DNA of 64,000 nt from Bacteroidota bacterium. GTDB taxonomy: Bacteria > Bacteroidota > Bacteroidia > Bacteroidales > Dysgonomonadaceae. Under the pieces are notes generated by a model. The model saw nothing but the letters and a program-made list of their open reading frames with translations, was not told the DNA's origin and did no database searches. The translations under genes were made by a program, and so were the position numbers. Of this stretch, positions 17,529 to 26,075 are shown in pieces. Positions within the stretch are counted from its first letter, which is position 1, and each line of letters starts with the position of its first letter. The DNA is taken from assembly GCA_023437305.1 (NCBI GenBank), contig JAEZGN010000030.1, positions 124,001 to 188,000 of the forward strand, written 5' to 3'.

Positions 17529-18296
17529 TTGAAATATACATATAAGATATTGCTCCTATTATTGCTTGTGCCGGTATTACTATTGGCACAAGACGATGAT
17601 TTGCCCAACCCTATCACCAGCCCTTCACCCAGACTGGTAAACGATTTCAGTAATACATTTACAAGTGAACAGAGAGAAGACTTGGAGAGGATACTCCTCG
17701 CCTATAATGATTCTACTTCTACTCAAATTTATGTGGTTACTGTGGATGATCTAAAAGGTTACGACATATCTGATTATGCAGCCCGATTGGGGCAAAAATG
17801 GGGAATCGGACAAAAAGACAAAAATAATGGGGTGCTTATACTTATCAAGCCCCGAATAGGCAATGAACGAGGCAGAGTATTTATAGCCACAGGATATGGT
17901 GTAGAACACATCTTAACCGATGGTCGTGTAGGACGCATCATCGACCAATACATGATCCCTTACCTTCAGAATGGAGATTACTATAATGCGACCAAAGGAG
18001 CTATCGGAGCCATAATAAAATATCTATCAGGAGAATTCCAAGCTGATGAAGATAACGGAGATAAAGGTTCTTTTGTCGGACAAATCTTTATCATATTATT
18101 CATCCTCTTCATCTTGTATATTTCGTACCGAAACAATAAGGGAGGCCCTTCTTCGGGAGGACGCAACCGTGGAGGTGGCGGCTACTATGGCGGCTGGGGC
18201 AGCGGACGGTCGGGAGGAGGCTGGAGCAGCGGAGGTGGCTTTGGTGGCGGAGGAGGCGGAAGCTTCGGAGGCGGTGGTGCCGGAAGAGGTTTCTGA
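17529..18296 (+). CDS. TPM-domain membrane protein (YgcG-like) with glycine-rich tail
   Basis: 255 residues. The start used is a TTG, giving MKYTYKILLLLLLVPVLLLAQ, a good signal peptide; no ATG lies at a suitable place. A TPM domain (about 38-160) contains NDFSNTFTSEQREDLE, a YDISDYAARLGQKWGIG segment and RVGRIIDQYMIP. One membrane helix is near 182-198. The tail (about 205-255) is almost entirely G, S, R, W and F. Some TPM proteins, such as the thylakoid one, act in assembly or repair of membrane complexes; here the function is unknown. It sits between lemA and a DUF4230 gene. Confidence 0.85.
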   Translation: MKYTYKILLLLLLVPVLLLAQDDDLPNPITSPSPRLVNDFSNTFTSEQREDLERILLAYNDSTSTQIYVVTVDDLKGYDISDYAARLGQKWGIGQKDKNNGVLILIKPRIGNERGRVFIATGYGVEHILTDGRVGRIIDQYMIPYLQNGDYYNATKGAIGAIIKYLSGEFQADEDNGDKGSFVGQIFIILFILFILYISYRNNKGGPSSGGRNRGGGGYYGGWGSGRSGGGWSSGGGFGGGGGGSFGGGGAGRGF

Positions 18297-18319
18297 GAAA
18301 TCCTATAAAATATACGCTT

Positions 18320-18922
18320 ATGGCAATCAATATCAGACCTCAAACTTTAAGATCACAGATTTTTATACTCGCTACAGGAGTCATTCTGGGTATAATGGTG
18401 ATGTACCTCATTAATACAAAAAAGAACGCAACGGTAGAGATATCCCACAATATGATACTGCAAGAAATAGAAAGTCTCGGCAATCTTGAAGTAACAAAGT
18501 ATAGTATTCAGGATATGATGGAGTATAAAAAAATCCGAAGATGGCTACCTAATGCAAAAACAGGACTGATTATATATGGAGAAGTGATTTGCTGTGTAGA
18601 CCTCACCAAACTAAAGCCCGAAGACATAATTGTTTCAGAAAAAACAATACACCTACAACTCCCCTCTCCCGAAATATGCCATGTAAAAGTTGATCATTCC
18701 AAGTCGAGAGTATACGACATGGAATTCGGCTTATGGGAATCCACTGATATAGTCGACGAAGCATACACCTTTGCAGAACAACAGCTCAACGAAAAGGCCA
18801 AACAACTGGATATGCTGGGCCAAAGCAGAGACAATGCAGTAAACCTATTGAAACCTATTTTAAAAGCAATGGGATTTGAAGAGGTAGTCATTACATTCAG
18901 ATCCAAATCGGGTAAAGGATAA
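18320..18922 (+). CDS. DUF4230 membrane-anchored protein
   Basis: 200 residues. An N-terminal helix (about 14-31) anchors a DUF4230 domain with LQEIESLGNLEVTKYSI, KTGLIIYGEVICCVDLTKL and LPSPEICHVKVDHSKSRVYD, followed by a charged helix (NEKAKQLDMLGQSRDNAVNLL). The family is widespread in Bacteroidetes and Firmicutes, with no proven activity. It follows the TPM gene by 23 bases and is likely its operon partner. Confidence 0.8.
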   Translation: MAINIRPQTLRSQIFILATGVILGIMVMYLINTKKNATVEISHNMILQEIESLGNLEVTKYSIQDMMEYKKIRRWLPNAKTGLIIYGEVICCVDLTKLKPEDIIVSEKTIHLQLPSPEICHVKVDHSKSRVYDMEFGLWESTDIVDEAYTFAEQQLNEKAKQLDMLGQSRDNAVNLLKPILKAMGFEEVVITFRSKSGKG

Positions 18923-19052
18923 TCCCCCTTTTCATCAACAACCTCTATACCTCATATTTTAATTCTATATCTATTTTATTTAACATTAAAAGCATCCAAT
19001 TATATTTTATAATATTTAATTTTACACAATCAAATTTCAGGAAATTAAAAGA

Positions 19053-19499
19053 ATGAATGATAGTTTAAAATTAAATAATCAACTATGCTTTCCGATATAT
19101 GCTCTGTCAAGGCAAGTTACTGCAATATATCGCCCTTATCTGGACAAGATCGGGCTTACATATCCACAGTATCTCGTCATAATGGTTTTATGGGAACATA
19201 AAACTGCTACTGTGAAGCAACTGGGTGAATTACTTTGGCTCGATAGCGGAACACTCACACCATTGTTGAAAAGGATGGAGGCAAACGGATTACTTACTCG
19301 CAAACGTTCTTCTGAAGATGAAAGAGTGGTTGACATTTTTATCACTGAAAAAGGCAAAGCTTTGGAGAAAGATGCTGAATTTATTCCTCCGGCAATAAAA
19401 AAGGCACTAGAAATAGGAGATGAGGAACTCGTAAAACTAAGAGAGCATCTAAAAAGAATACTAAATATAACAAGTAAATGCAATGACAAATTGCTATAA
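19053..19499 (+). CDS. MarR-family peroxide-sensing regulator, OhrR-like
   Basis: 148 residues. OhrR-type sensors have a reactive cysteine in the first helix, and this protein has C12 in LCFPIYALSR. A winged helix follows, with LTYPQYLVIMVLWEH, VKQLGELLWLDSGTLTPLLKRME and the wing RKRSSEDERVVDIFIT. It is followed within 28 bases by a nitroreductase and then a thiol peroxidase, so it probably represses them until oxidised. The usual partner gene ohr is absent here. OhrR-like sensing is inferred from the cysteine and the context. Confidence 0.85.
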   Translation: MNDSLKLNNQLCFPIYALSRQVTAIYRPYLDKIGLTYPQYLVIMVLWEHKTATVKQLGELLWLDSGTLTPLLKRMEANGLLTRKRSSEDERVVDIFITEKGKALEKDAEFIPPAIKKALEIGDEELVKLREHLKRILNITSKCNDKLL

Positions 19500-19527
19500 A
19501 TATTTCTAATTATAATAAAACAACAAT

Positions 19528-20163
19528 ATGAGCTTAATAGAATCTCTTCAATGGAGATATGCAACAAAAAAATTTGATTCTTCAAAAAAAGTAGATCAAA
19601 AATTAGTCAACGATATTATTGATGCAGCTTGGCTTGCCCCTACTTCATCAGGATTACAGCCTTTTGAGGTAATAGAAATCACAAATCAGGAATTAAAAGA
19701 AAAGATCGTTCCGATTGCATTCAATCAGCAACAAGTAGCCGATGCATCACACCTACTGGTATTTGCGGCATGGGATAATTACACAGAACAACGTATAGAC
19801 ACAATATACAAACACACCACAGACGGCCGAAAGCAGGACCCCAACCAGTATAAAGATTACACAGATAGACTAAAAAATGCGTATTTACAGCGTCCGGCCG
19901 AACTAAACTTCGAGCATGCAGCTCGTCAGTCATATATTGCATTTGCTTTCGCAATGGCAATGGCTGCAGAGCTTAAAGTAGACAGCACACCAATGGAGGG
20001 TTTTGATAATGAAGCACTAGATAAATTATTAAATTTGAACGAACGTGGCCTCAAAAGTGTTACAATACTACCATTAGGTTATCGTGACGAAAATAATGAC
20101 TGGCTCGTAAATCTAAAAAAAGTGCGTCACCCTAAAAAAGATTTTCTTATCGAAATAAAATAA
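19528..20163 (+). CDS. NAD(P)H-dependent nitroreductase family protein (NfsB-like)
   Basis: 211 residues, the usual size for NfsB-type FMN enzymes. The start has SLQWRYATKKFDSSKKV (phosphate-binding RYATK), then APTSSGLQPFEVIEI. The C-terminal part has LNLNERGLKSVTILPLGYRDENNDW. Such enzymes reduce nitroaromatics or quinones with two-electron steps. It lies between an OhrR-like regulator and tpx, so it is probably part of an oxidative- or electrophile-stress operon. Physiological substrate unknown. Confidence 0.9.
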   Translation: MSLIESLQWRYATKKFDSSKKVDQKLVNDIIDAAWLAPTSSGLQPFEVIEITNQELKEKIVPIAFNQQQVADASHLLVFAAWDNYTEQRIDTIYKHTTDGRKQDPNQYKDYTDRLKNAYLQRPAELNFEHAARQSYIAFAFAMAMAAELKVDSTPMEGFDNEALDKLLNLNERGLKSVTILPLGYRDENNDWLVNLKKVRHPKKDFLIEIK

Positions 20164-20195
20164 TAATATTAACTAACGCTTAAAAAACAAAAATT

Positions 20196-20699
20196 ATGGC
20201 AAAAATAACATTTAAAGGATCTCCGGTTAATACCAGTGGACAATTACCTGCAGTAGGCTCAGTAGCTCCGGCTTTCACTCTTGTAAAAAAAGATTTATCA
20301 GATGTTACATTGAAAGATCTTAAAGGTAAAAATGTAATTCTAAATATTTTTCCAAGTATCGACACCGGAGTATGTGCTGCGTCAGTTCGCAAATTTAACA
20401 AAGAAGCAGCAAGCCTTCCTAACACTGTTGTATTGGCTATCTCTGCCGACCTTCCATTTGCTGCAGGTCGTTTCTGTACAGCAGAAGGTATAGAAAATGT
20501 AGAACCTGCTTCTGTTTTCAGAAATGCTGAATTTGCAAAAGATTATGGAGTATTAACTGTAGACGGTCCACTGAAAGGGCTTTTAGCTCGTTCGGTAGTG
20601 GTAGTTGATGCGGATGGGAAGGTGCTATACAACGAATTAGTAGAAGAAACTACAAATGAACCGAACTATGAGGCGGCTTTAAGTGTTCTAAAAAAATAA
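20196..20699 (+). CDS. tpx: Thiol peroxidase (atypical 2-Cys peroxiredoxin)
   Basis: 167 residues, standard for Tpx. The peroxidatic cysteine is C60 in SIDTGVCAASVRKF and the resolving cysteine is C94 in GRFCTAEGIENV, the spacing typical for Tpx. It reduces hydrogen and alkyl peroxides in the cytoplasm with thioredoxin as electron donor. It is the last gene of the MarR-nitroreductase-tpx operon and is followed by a very strong terminator. Confidence 0.96.
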   Translation: MAKITFKGSPVNTSGQLPAVGSVAPAFTLVKKDLSDVTLKDLKGKNVILNIFPSIDTGVCAASVRKFNKEAASLPNTVVLAISADLPFAAGRFCTAEGIENVEPASVFRNAEFAKDYGVLTVDGPLKGLLARSVVVVDADGKVLYNELVEETTNEPNYEAALSVLKK

Positions 20700-20741
20700 A
20701 AAATCGGATAGCTGTAAAGCAATAAGAAGTATTTTTCAATC

Positions 20742-20770
20742 AAGGCTTTTGCAATATTTGCAAAAGCCTT
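20742..20770 (+). terminator. Intrinsic terminator after tpx
   Basis: Perfect 13-base stem, AAGGCTTTTGCAA with TTGCAAAAGCCTT, around a 3-base loop. It is followed by a T-rich stretch. Confidence 0.85.
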
Positions 20771-20875
20771 ATGCTTTTAGTATATACTTACATTGTTTGT
20801 TAATTAAATCTGTATATGAAAGATCTAGTTTTACGATTATACAATATTGCTTTATCGAATTCTCTAAAAGATTCT

Positions 20876-20883
20876 TATCTTTG
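20876..20883 (+). promoter_or_regulatory. -7 promoter element of the ABC-F leader transcript
   Basis: TATCTTTG matches TAnnTTTG. It would start a leader of about 300 bases before the ABC-F start codon, carrying a short reading frame and several stems. Confidence 0.6.
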
Positions 20884-20910
20884 CAATACTATAAACGAAT
20901 AAATACTCCA

Positions 20911-20928
20911 ATGAGAATATCTAAGTAA
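20911..20928 (+). CDS. Candidate leader peptide MRISK before the ABC-F gene
   Basis: Five codons (ATG AGA ATA TCT AAG TAA) placed about 27 bases after the -7 element. Its last codons (ATATCTAAG, 20917-20925) are the exact complement of CTTAGATAT at 21027-21035, and a hairpin begins 5 bases after its stop. This resembles the stalling peptides that control inducible resistance genes. Translation is inferred only from position and pairing. Confidence 0.4.
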   Translation: MRISK

Positions 20929-20932
20929 TACG

Positions 20933-21128
20933 ATGGTTGTAACAACCATTTTGTCAAATCCGGATTATTCGGTACATTTTGGTTAAATCAGTATTCACCT
21001 ATTCAGGCTATCCGCAGTCTGATAAACTTAGATATCATGTAATCCTCTATTTTAAAGAATAACAAGTATCAATTGATACTCTTATCCAAATTGCATTCTG
21101 GTCGGACTTTCGAACAAAGTTTGCAATT
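20933..21128 (+). promoter_or_regulatory. Structured leader with attenuator-like hairpins before the ABC-F gene
   Basis: Stems visible in order are: ATGGTTG/CAACCAT with a 3-base loop, followed by TTTT (20933-20953, terminator-like); ATCAG (20987) with CTGAT (21019), nested inside the ATATCTAAG/CTTAGATAT pair; the palindrome GTATCAATTGATAC (21066-21079); and AATTGCA (21089) with TGCAATT (21122). Alternative pairing around a stalled ribosome could control read-through. Apart from this, the 488-base gap holds the tpx terminator and the promoter. Confidence 0.5.
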
Positions 21129-21187
21129 ATCATGACATATAGCCATAAAACACAATTATCTAATTATTTATTACAAAAAATAGGTTT

Positions 21188-22789
21188 ATGAGTATAATCG
21201 TAAAACAACTATCATATATACATCCTGATAAGGAGCCTTTGTTTCATAATATCAATTTTTCTGCTTCTAAAGGACAAAAGGTTTCTTTGATTGGCAGTAA
21301 CGGATCAGGAAAGTCGACACTCTTAGGTATCATTGGAGGAAGGTTGCAACCATCGGAAGGAGAAGTTATCTATCAGGATGGTCTACCTTATTATGTACCT
21401 CAACATTTTGGACAATATGATCATTACACCGTTGCGGAGGCTTTACAAATCGGAGAGAAATTGAGAGCGCTTCATGCGATACTAGAAGGAAATACAGACA
21501 CGACTAACTTTACAATTCTCGAAGAGGATTGGAATATAGAAGAACGCGCTTATAGCGCTCTGTCAAAATGGGGCTTATCTCATATTCGGCTATCTGAGAC
21601 GATGAAAAACCTTAGTGGAGGAGAAAAAACAAAAGTATTTTTAGCAGGGACTTACATTCATTCTCCCACTAATATATTACTGGATGAACCGTCGAACCAT
21701 CTAGACAAAACAGGGCGAGAGCTATTGTATGATCTGATAAAAAATAGTAATGCGACTGTAATTATTGTAAGCCACGATCGCACTTTACTCAATTTGATTG
21801 ATCTGACGTTTGAACTCACTCATAATCAAATTGAAGTCTATGGTGGGAACTATGAGTTTTACAAAATTCAGAAAGCTGAACAGCAAGAAGCATTACAATC
21901 CCAATTTGAAGAAAAACAAAAAGAACTCCGCAAAGCCCGAAATATAGCCAGAGAAACAGCCGAGAGAAAACAAAAACGTGATGCACGAGGTAAAAAGGAC
22001 TTGGGAGATAAAGGCATCCCACGTATCATGCTGAATACTATACGCAATAGGGCGGAATCGAGTGCAGCAAAATTGCAAGAAACACATATCAATAAAATGG
22101 AGAATATTGCGGATGAAATGAAACAGTTACGTCAACAGCTACCCGAAAAAAAAGATCTCAAATTAAATTTTGACGATGCGAATCTTCATGCCGGAAAAAT
22201 ATTGGTAACCGCCCAAAATATCAATTTTGGCTATAGCAATGAGATGCTATGGAGCAGTCCTCTCAATTTCGAAATAAGAAGTGGAGATAGAATCGTTATA
22301 AAAGGAGAAAATGGAACGGGGAAAACAACCTTGCTTAAACTTATATTTGGAATCTTAGAGCCTAGGCAAGGATATATTATCCGATCCGATTTTCAGTACT
22401 TATACATCGATCAGGATTATTCAATTATAGATAATGAACTTACGGTTTTTGAACAATTACAGAAATTCAATTCGTCTAATTTGAGTGAAGATGAATTACG
22501 CATTTTACTGCATCGATACCTATTTACATATAATACATGGAACAAACCCTGTGAGAAATTGAGTGGTGGTGAGAAAATGAGGTTGGTATTTTGCTGTATG
22601 CAAGTTGATAACAAAGCTCCTGATATGTTTATTCTGGATGAACCGACTAATAATCTAGACATTCAAAGTTTGGATATTGTCACCGATACAATAAAAGATT
22701 ATAAAGGAACACTTCTTGTGATATCACACGATGCATACTTTGTAAGAGAGATAGGTATAACAAAAGAAATAGAGCTGAAGGATCATTAA
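21188..22789 (+). CDS. ABC-F family ATPase (ribosome-associated, possible antibiotic resistance)
   Basis: 533 residues with two ABC domains and no membrane segment. Domain 1 has Walker A GSNGSGKST, signature LSGGEKTK and Walker B NILLDEPSNHLD. Domain 2 has GENGTGKTT, LSGGEKMRL and MFILDEPTNNLD. The linker between them (about 225-320) is long, helical and very rich in K, E, R and Q, as in ABC-F proteins that reach the ribosome's peptidyl-transferase centre. Close relatives include housekeeping factors and Vga/Lsa/Msr-type protection proteins. The inducible-looking leader favours an antibiotic-responsive role, but the drug class cannot be read. Confidence 0.88.
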   Translation: MSIIVKQLSYIHPDKEPLFHNINFSASKGQKVSLIGSNGSGKSTLLGIIGGRLQPSEGEVIYQDGLPYYVPQHFGQYDHYTVAEALQIGEKLRALHAILEGNTDTTNFTILEEDWNIEERAYSALSKWGLSHIRLSETMKNLSGGEKTKVFLAGTYIHSPTNILLDEPSNHLDKTGRELLYDLIKNSNATVIIVSHDRTLLNLIDLTFELTHNQIEVYGGNYEFYKIQKAEQQEALQSQFEEKQKELRKARNIARETAERKQKRDARGKKDLGDKGIPRIMLNTIRNRAESSAAKLQETHINKMENIADEMKQLRQQLPEKKDLKLNFDDANLHAGKILVTAQNINFGYSNEMLWSSPLNFEIRSGDRIVIKGENGTGKTTLLKLIFGILEPRQGYIIRSDFQYLYIDQDYSIIDNELTVFEQLQKFNSSNLSEDELRILLHRYLFTYNTWNKPCEKLSGGEKMRLVFCCMQVDNKAPDMFILDEPTNNLDIQSLDIVTDTIKDYKGTLLVISHDAYFVREIGITKEIELKDH

Positions 22790-22805
22790 ATCCTTCAGCT
22801 CTTAT
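22772..22805 (+). terminator. Terminator at the ABC-F stop codon
   Basis: A 12-base perfect stem, GAGCTGAAGGAT with ATCCTTCAGCTC, has a 6-base loop that contains the TAA stop. It lies between the convergent ABC-F and GH29 genes and could serve both. Confidence 0.7.
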
Positions 22806-22834
22806 CCTATATTCAATAATTCTGTTCGAATTTT

Positions 22835-24262
22835 TTATTTTACAAAAGAAAAAGCTAATGCAGCCTGATCTTTAGGAAGTCCTGTCGGGATTGACACTTC
22901 AACTCCTTGCGCTGTTTTCTTCCATTTTACAGTTTTACCTGTCTGCAAGAATTTCATTTTGCTCCCTTTCGCTGGTTCATTGCCTTTCCAGACAACAGTA
23001 GTAGGCAGAGGCTTTCCTTCTTCCAAGCATACAATAGCATATATCGTTTTGCCATCTTTACTTTGGGTGAACCACGTTTTACCATCATTATAAACAGGTG
23101 TTATGCGTGTGTTATATATCGCTTCTCCATTCTTTATTGTCCAATCTCCTATTTTTTCCAATCGTTCAACTACCTGATCGGGCAATGTTCCGTCGGGTTT
23201 TGGACCGATACCCAATAATAAATTCCCCCCTTTAGCTACAATCTCCACGAGGGTATGTATTACAGCAGCCGGTGATTTATACTGATCTGTAGGAACATAT
23301 CCCCAATCCCAACCCAGGGTAATACAGCTCTCCCAAGGATGATCGAGTTGTGTATCGGGGATACCCCTTTCCGGTGTCTGATAATTTTCATTTTCTCCCG
23401 GAACGGTACGGTCTACGACCAATATACCAGGCTGATAACGACGTGCCATCGCAGCTATTTTAGGCATATCAATATCTTGTGCTCCTCTATAATTTTTACC
23501 GGCACGCTCAGCATCTCCGCTACGAGCAGGACGTACCCAGCCACCATCGAGCCACAATATATCAATATTACCATAGTCACCGTTCATAAGTTCCTCTATC
23601 TGATTATAAGTAAACTCTTTGAACTTGTTCCATCTCCACTTATTTTTTTCAATATCGTAATTATTATTACGGTTAGGAGTCGGATACCTATCCCACCAAT
23701 AATATTGAGAGTGCCAGTCGGGTTTTGAATAGTAAGCTCCTATCATATAGCCTTCGCTACGAAAAGCATTGAAAACTTCTTTAGCAATATTACTACGTGG
23801 ATCATTCTTAAATGCACCTTTCGTTACCGAAAAATCGGACTGCTTTGTATCAAACAGGTTAAACCCATCGTGATGCTTTGTTGTAAAAACAACGTAATTC
23901 ATCCCTGCCTTTTTTCCATACTTAGCCCAAGAAGCCGGATCTAGCTTTTCGGGCTTGAAGCTATTTATTGTATTCCAATAGTTTCGTTTATAGGCATCAT
24001 AAGTAATTGTAGAATCGCGAGGAATCCAATCTTCTTCTTCACCGCAAATAGACCAAGATTCTACAATTCCGAGCTGAGAATATAATCCGTAGTGAATAAG
24101 CATTCCAAACTTCTGATCTTGCCACTTGTCGAGTTTGTCTAATACTTTTTCGTCCTTAGGCCATGTGTACGACTCTGACCTGCCGTGAGCAAAAGTTTGA
24201 GCAAATGTATTTGACGTTATCAATATCGACAACAATAAAAGAGTAATGATTTTTCTTTTCAT
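22835..24262 (-). CDS. GH29 alpha-L-fucosidase, secreted
   Basis: 475 residues with a signal peptide (to about NTFAQ, residue 22). The GH29 barrel shows KFGMLIHYGLYSQLG, NYVVFTTKHHDGFNLF and the nucleophile region NIDILWLDGGW. It should remove alpha-linked fucose from glycans in the periplasm or at the surface. The mature protein holds a catalytic barrel and a C-terminal beta domain (about 375-475). It stands alone, with no Sus genes nearby. The first residues give no lipobox. The acid/base residue was not identified. Confidence 0.92.
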   Translation of the reverse strand: MKRKIITLLLLSILITSNTFAQTFAHGRSESYTWPKDEKVLDKLDKWQDQKFGMLIHYGLYSQLGIVESWSICGEEEDWIPRDSTITYDAYKRNYWNTINSFKPEKLDPASWAKYGKKAGMNYVVFTTKHHDGFNLFDTKQSDFSVTKGAFKNDPRSNIAKEVFNAFRSEGYMIGAYYSKPDWHSQYYWWDRYPTPNRNNNYDIEKNKWRWNKFKEFTYNQIEELMNGDYGNIDILWLDGGWVRPARSGDAERAGKNYRGAQDIDMPKIAAMARRYQPGILVVDRTVPGENENYQTPERGIPDTQLDHPWESCITLGWDWGYVPTDQYKSPAAVIHTLVEIVAKGGNLLLGIGPKPDGTLPDQVVERLEKIGDWTIKNGEAIYNTRITPVYNDGKTWFTQSKDGKTIYAIVCLEEGKPLPTTVVWKGNEPAKGSKMKFLQTGKTVKWKKTAQGVEVSIPTGLPKDQAALAFSFVK

Positions 24263-24307
24263 GCTATATTGAGATTTAAAATTTCTATTTTTTCTGATTT
24301 GCTCATC

Positions 24308-25876
24308 TTATATTTTCGCCTTTTTCATCTTCTCTGCCAATGCTTCAGCACATCGTTCACCATCCATTGCTGCAGAGACAATGCCTCCGGCATACCCGGC
24401 TCCTTCCCCGCATGGGTAAAGCCCCTCTATTTCTATATGCTGCATCGTTTCACGATCTCGGATAATACGTACAGGAGAAGATGTACGACTTTCTACCGCC
24501 AGCAGTATTGCATCATTAGTGAGATATCCTTTATAGCTCTGCCCTACTTTCTTAAAAGCCTCTTGTAAACGGGAAGCGACAAATCTCGGCATCCATTCGT
24601 GCATCGGAGAAGACACAACTCCTGGAGCATATGATGTTTCGGGCAGAGAAGAACTCCTCTTTCCGTTTACAAAGTCATACAATCGCTGTGCCGGAGCCAC
24701 CTGAGTCTTTCCTCCGTGTACCCATGCCGATTCTTCCAGATCTTCTACAAACTTGAGCAAAGCCAATTCGTTATATTTTTCATATTCAGGAAAATCTTCA
24801 GGATGGATCTCAACCACTACGCCTGAGTTAGACCAACGAGAACCACGGTTAGATGGAGACATACCATTCACTACAACCTGTTTAGGGCCACTTGCCGATG
24901 GCACAATTGTTCCTCCCGGACACATACAAAATGAGTATACACCTCGCCCTCCTGCCTGAACTACAAAGCTATACTCTGCAGCGGGCAAATATTCACCTCG
25001 TCCTTCTTCACAATGATATTGAATTTGATCGATCAGATGAGAGGGATGTTCTACTCTAAATCCAACAGCCAATCCCTTGGCTTCTATTTTTATTTTCTGG
25101 TCGTACAGCATATAATAAACATCTCGGGCTGAATGTCCTGTTGCTAAAATAACCTGACCATGAAAAACTTTTCCTGTATTTGTTTCTATTCCTTTTACAC
25201 TACCGTCTTCGATTATCAGCTTATCCATGCGTGTTTGGAAGTGAACCTCTCCGCCTGACAATATGATTTGCACACGCATTTTTTCTATTATACCCGGTAG
25301 TTTATCTGTACCGATATGCGGATGTGCATCAACAAGCACAGATGCATCTGCACCATGTTGGCAAAAAACATTCAGAATTTTTTCTACATTACCACGCTTC
25401 TTACTTCGGGTGTAAAGTTTTCCATCCGAATAAGCTCCTGCTCCACCCTCACCAAAACAATAGTTGGACTCTGGATTCACGACATGCTCACGATTCATCA
25501 GTGCTGTATCACGTTTACGATCACGAACATTTTTTCCTCGCTCTACTACTATCGGGCGAATTCCCAGCTCTATAAGGCGTAATGCCGCAAACAGCCCTGC
25601 CGGCCCTGCTCCTACAACAATAGCCTGCGGACAATCTTTTACATTGGGGTAATAAGTAGTTTGGAAATCCGGATCATTTTGTTCTTCATTAATGTAGCCT
25701 CTTACTTTGAGGTTCACGAAAATATTTCGTTGGCGAGCATCAATGGAACGGCGAAGAATACGAACCGAATTTATATCTCTTAATGGAATACTTGTCTGGG
25801 ATGAATAGATGCGTCTGACTTTCTCGATATCTGACGCCTGCTCTGGCGTAATGCGTAAGTCTATATCTTTTTGCAT
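24308..25876 (-). CDS. FAD-dependent oxidoreductase (COG2509-like)
   Basis: 522 residues, cytoplasmic. After an N-terminal domain of about 85 residues, a Rossmann FAD site appears as IVVGAGPAGLFAALRLIELG and a second dinucleotide segment as HGQVILATGHSARDV. The end has GLYPCGEGAGYAGGIVSAAMDG, the third FAD contact typical for uncharacterised dehydrogenases of this group. No partner gene indicates a substrate. It has its own promoter, and the upstream DHA2 transporter is separated from it by a terminator-like stem. Confidence 0.85.
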   Translation of the reverse strand: MQKDIDLRITPEQASDIEKVRRIYSSQTSIPLRDINSVRILRRSIDARQRNIFVNLKVRGYINEEQNDPDFQTTYYPNVKDCPQAIVVGAGPAGLFAALRLIELGIRPIVVERGKNVRDRKRDTALMNREHVVNPESNYCFGEGGAGAYSDGKLYTRSKKRGNVEKILNVFCQHGADASVLVDAHPHIGTDKLPGIIEKMRVQIILSGGEVHFQTRMDKLIIEDGSVKGIETNTGKVFHGQVILATGHSARDVYYMLYDQKIKIEAKGLAVGFRVEHPSHLIDQIQYHCEEGRGEYLPAAEYSFVVQAGGRGVYSFCMCPGGTIVPSASGPKQVVVNGMSPSNRGSRWSNSGVVVEIHPEDFPEYEKYNELALLKFVEDLEESAWVHGGKTQVAPAQRLYDFVNGKRSSSLPETSYAPGVVSSPMHEWMPRFVASRLQEAFKKVGQSYKGYLTNDAILLAVESRTSSPVRIIRDRETMQHIEIEGLYPCGEGAGYAGGIVSAAMDGERCAEALAEKMKKAKI

Positions 25877-25896
25877 GATTTATTGTAATTGAAGCA

Positions 25897-25904
25897 CAAA
25901 GATA
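25897..25904 (-). promoter_or_regulatory. -7 promoter element of the FAD oxidoreductase gene
   Basis: Minus-strand TATCTTTG lies 21 bases before the ATG at 25876. Confidence 0.55.
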
Positions 25905-25923
25905 AAATATTTAGAGCATAAAG

Positions 25924-25953
25924 AAAAGCACAAGTAGTGATACTTGCGCTTTT
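25924..25953 (-). terminator. Terminator-like stem after the DHA2 transporter gene
   Basis: On the minus strand AAAAGCGCAAGTA pairs with TACTTGTGCTTTT (one G-U pair) around a 4-base loop. The only T run is the one within the 3' arm. It would end transcription from the transporter gene whose stop is at 26076. Confidence 0.55.
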
Positions 25954-26075
25954 GTTACTCAGTTACATTTTCAATGTTTATTCTAAATCAATTACCGCTA
26001 AACAATAATATAGAAAGCTATTGACATCTATATAATAGACGATTGGTAATAATAAAAAGCTGCATGAGAATATTT

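Noticed and set aside
18109..18330. Reading frames overlapping the glycine-rich tail of the TPM protein
   Set aside because: They arise from the GC-rich repeat GGN codons read in other frames and have no start context or family match.
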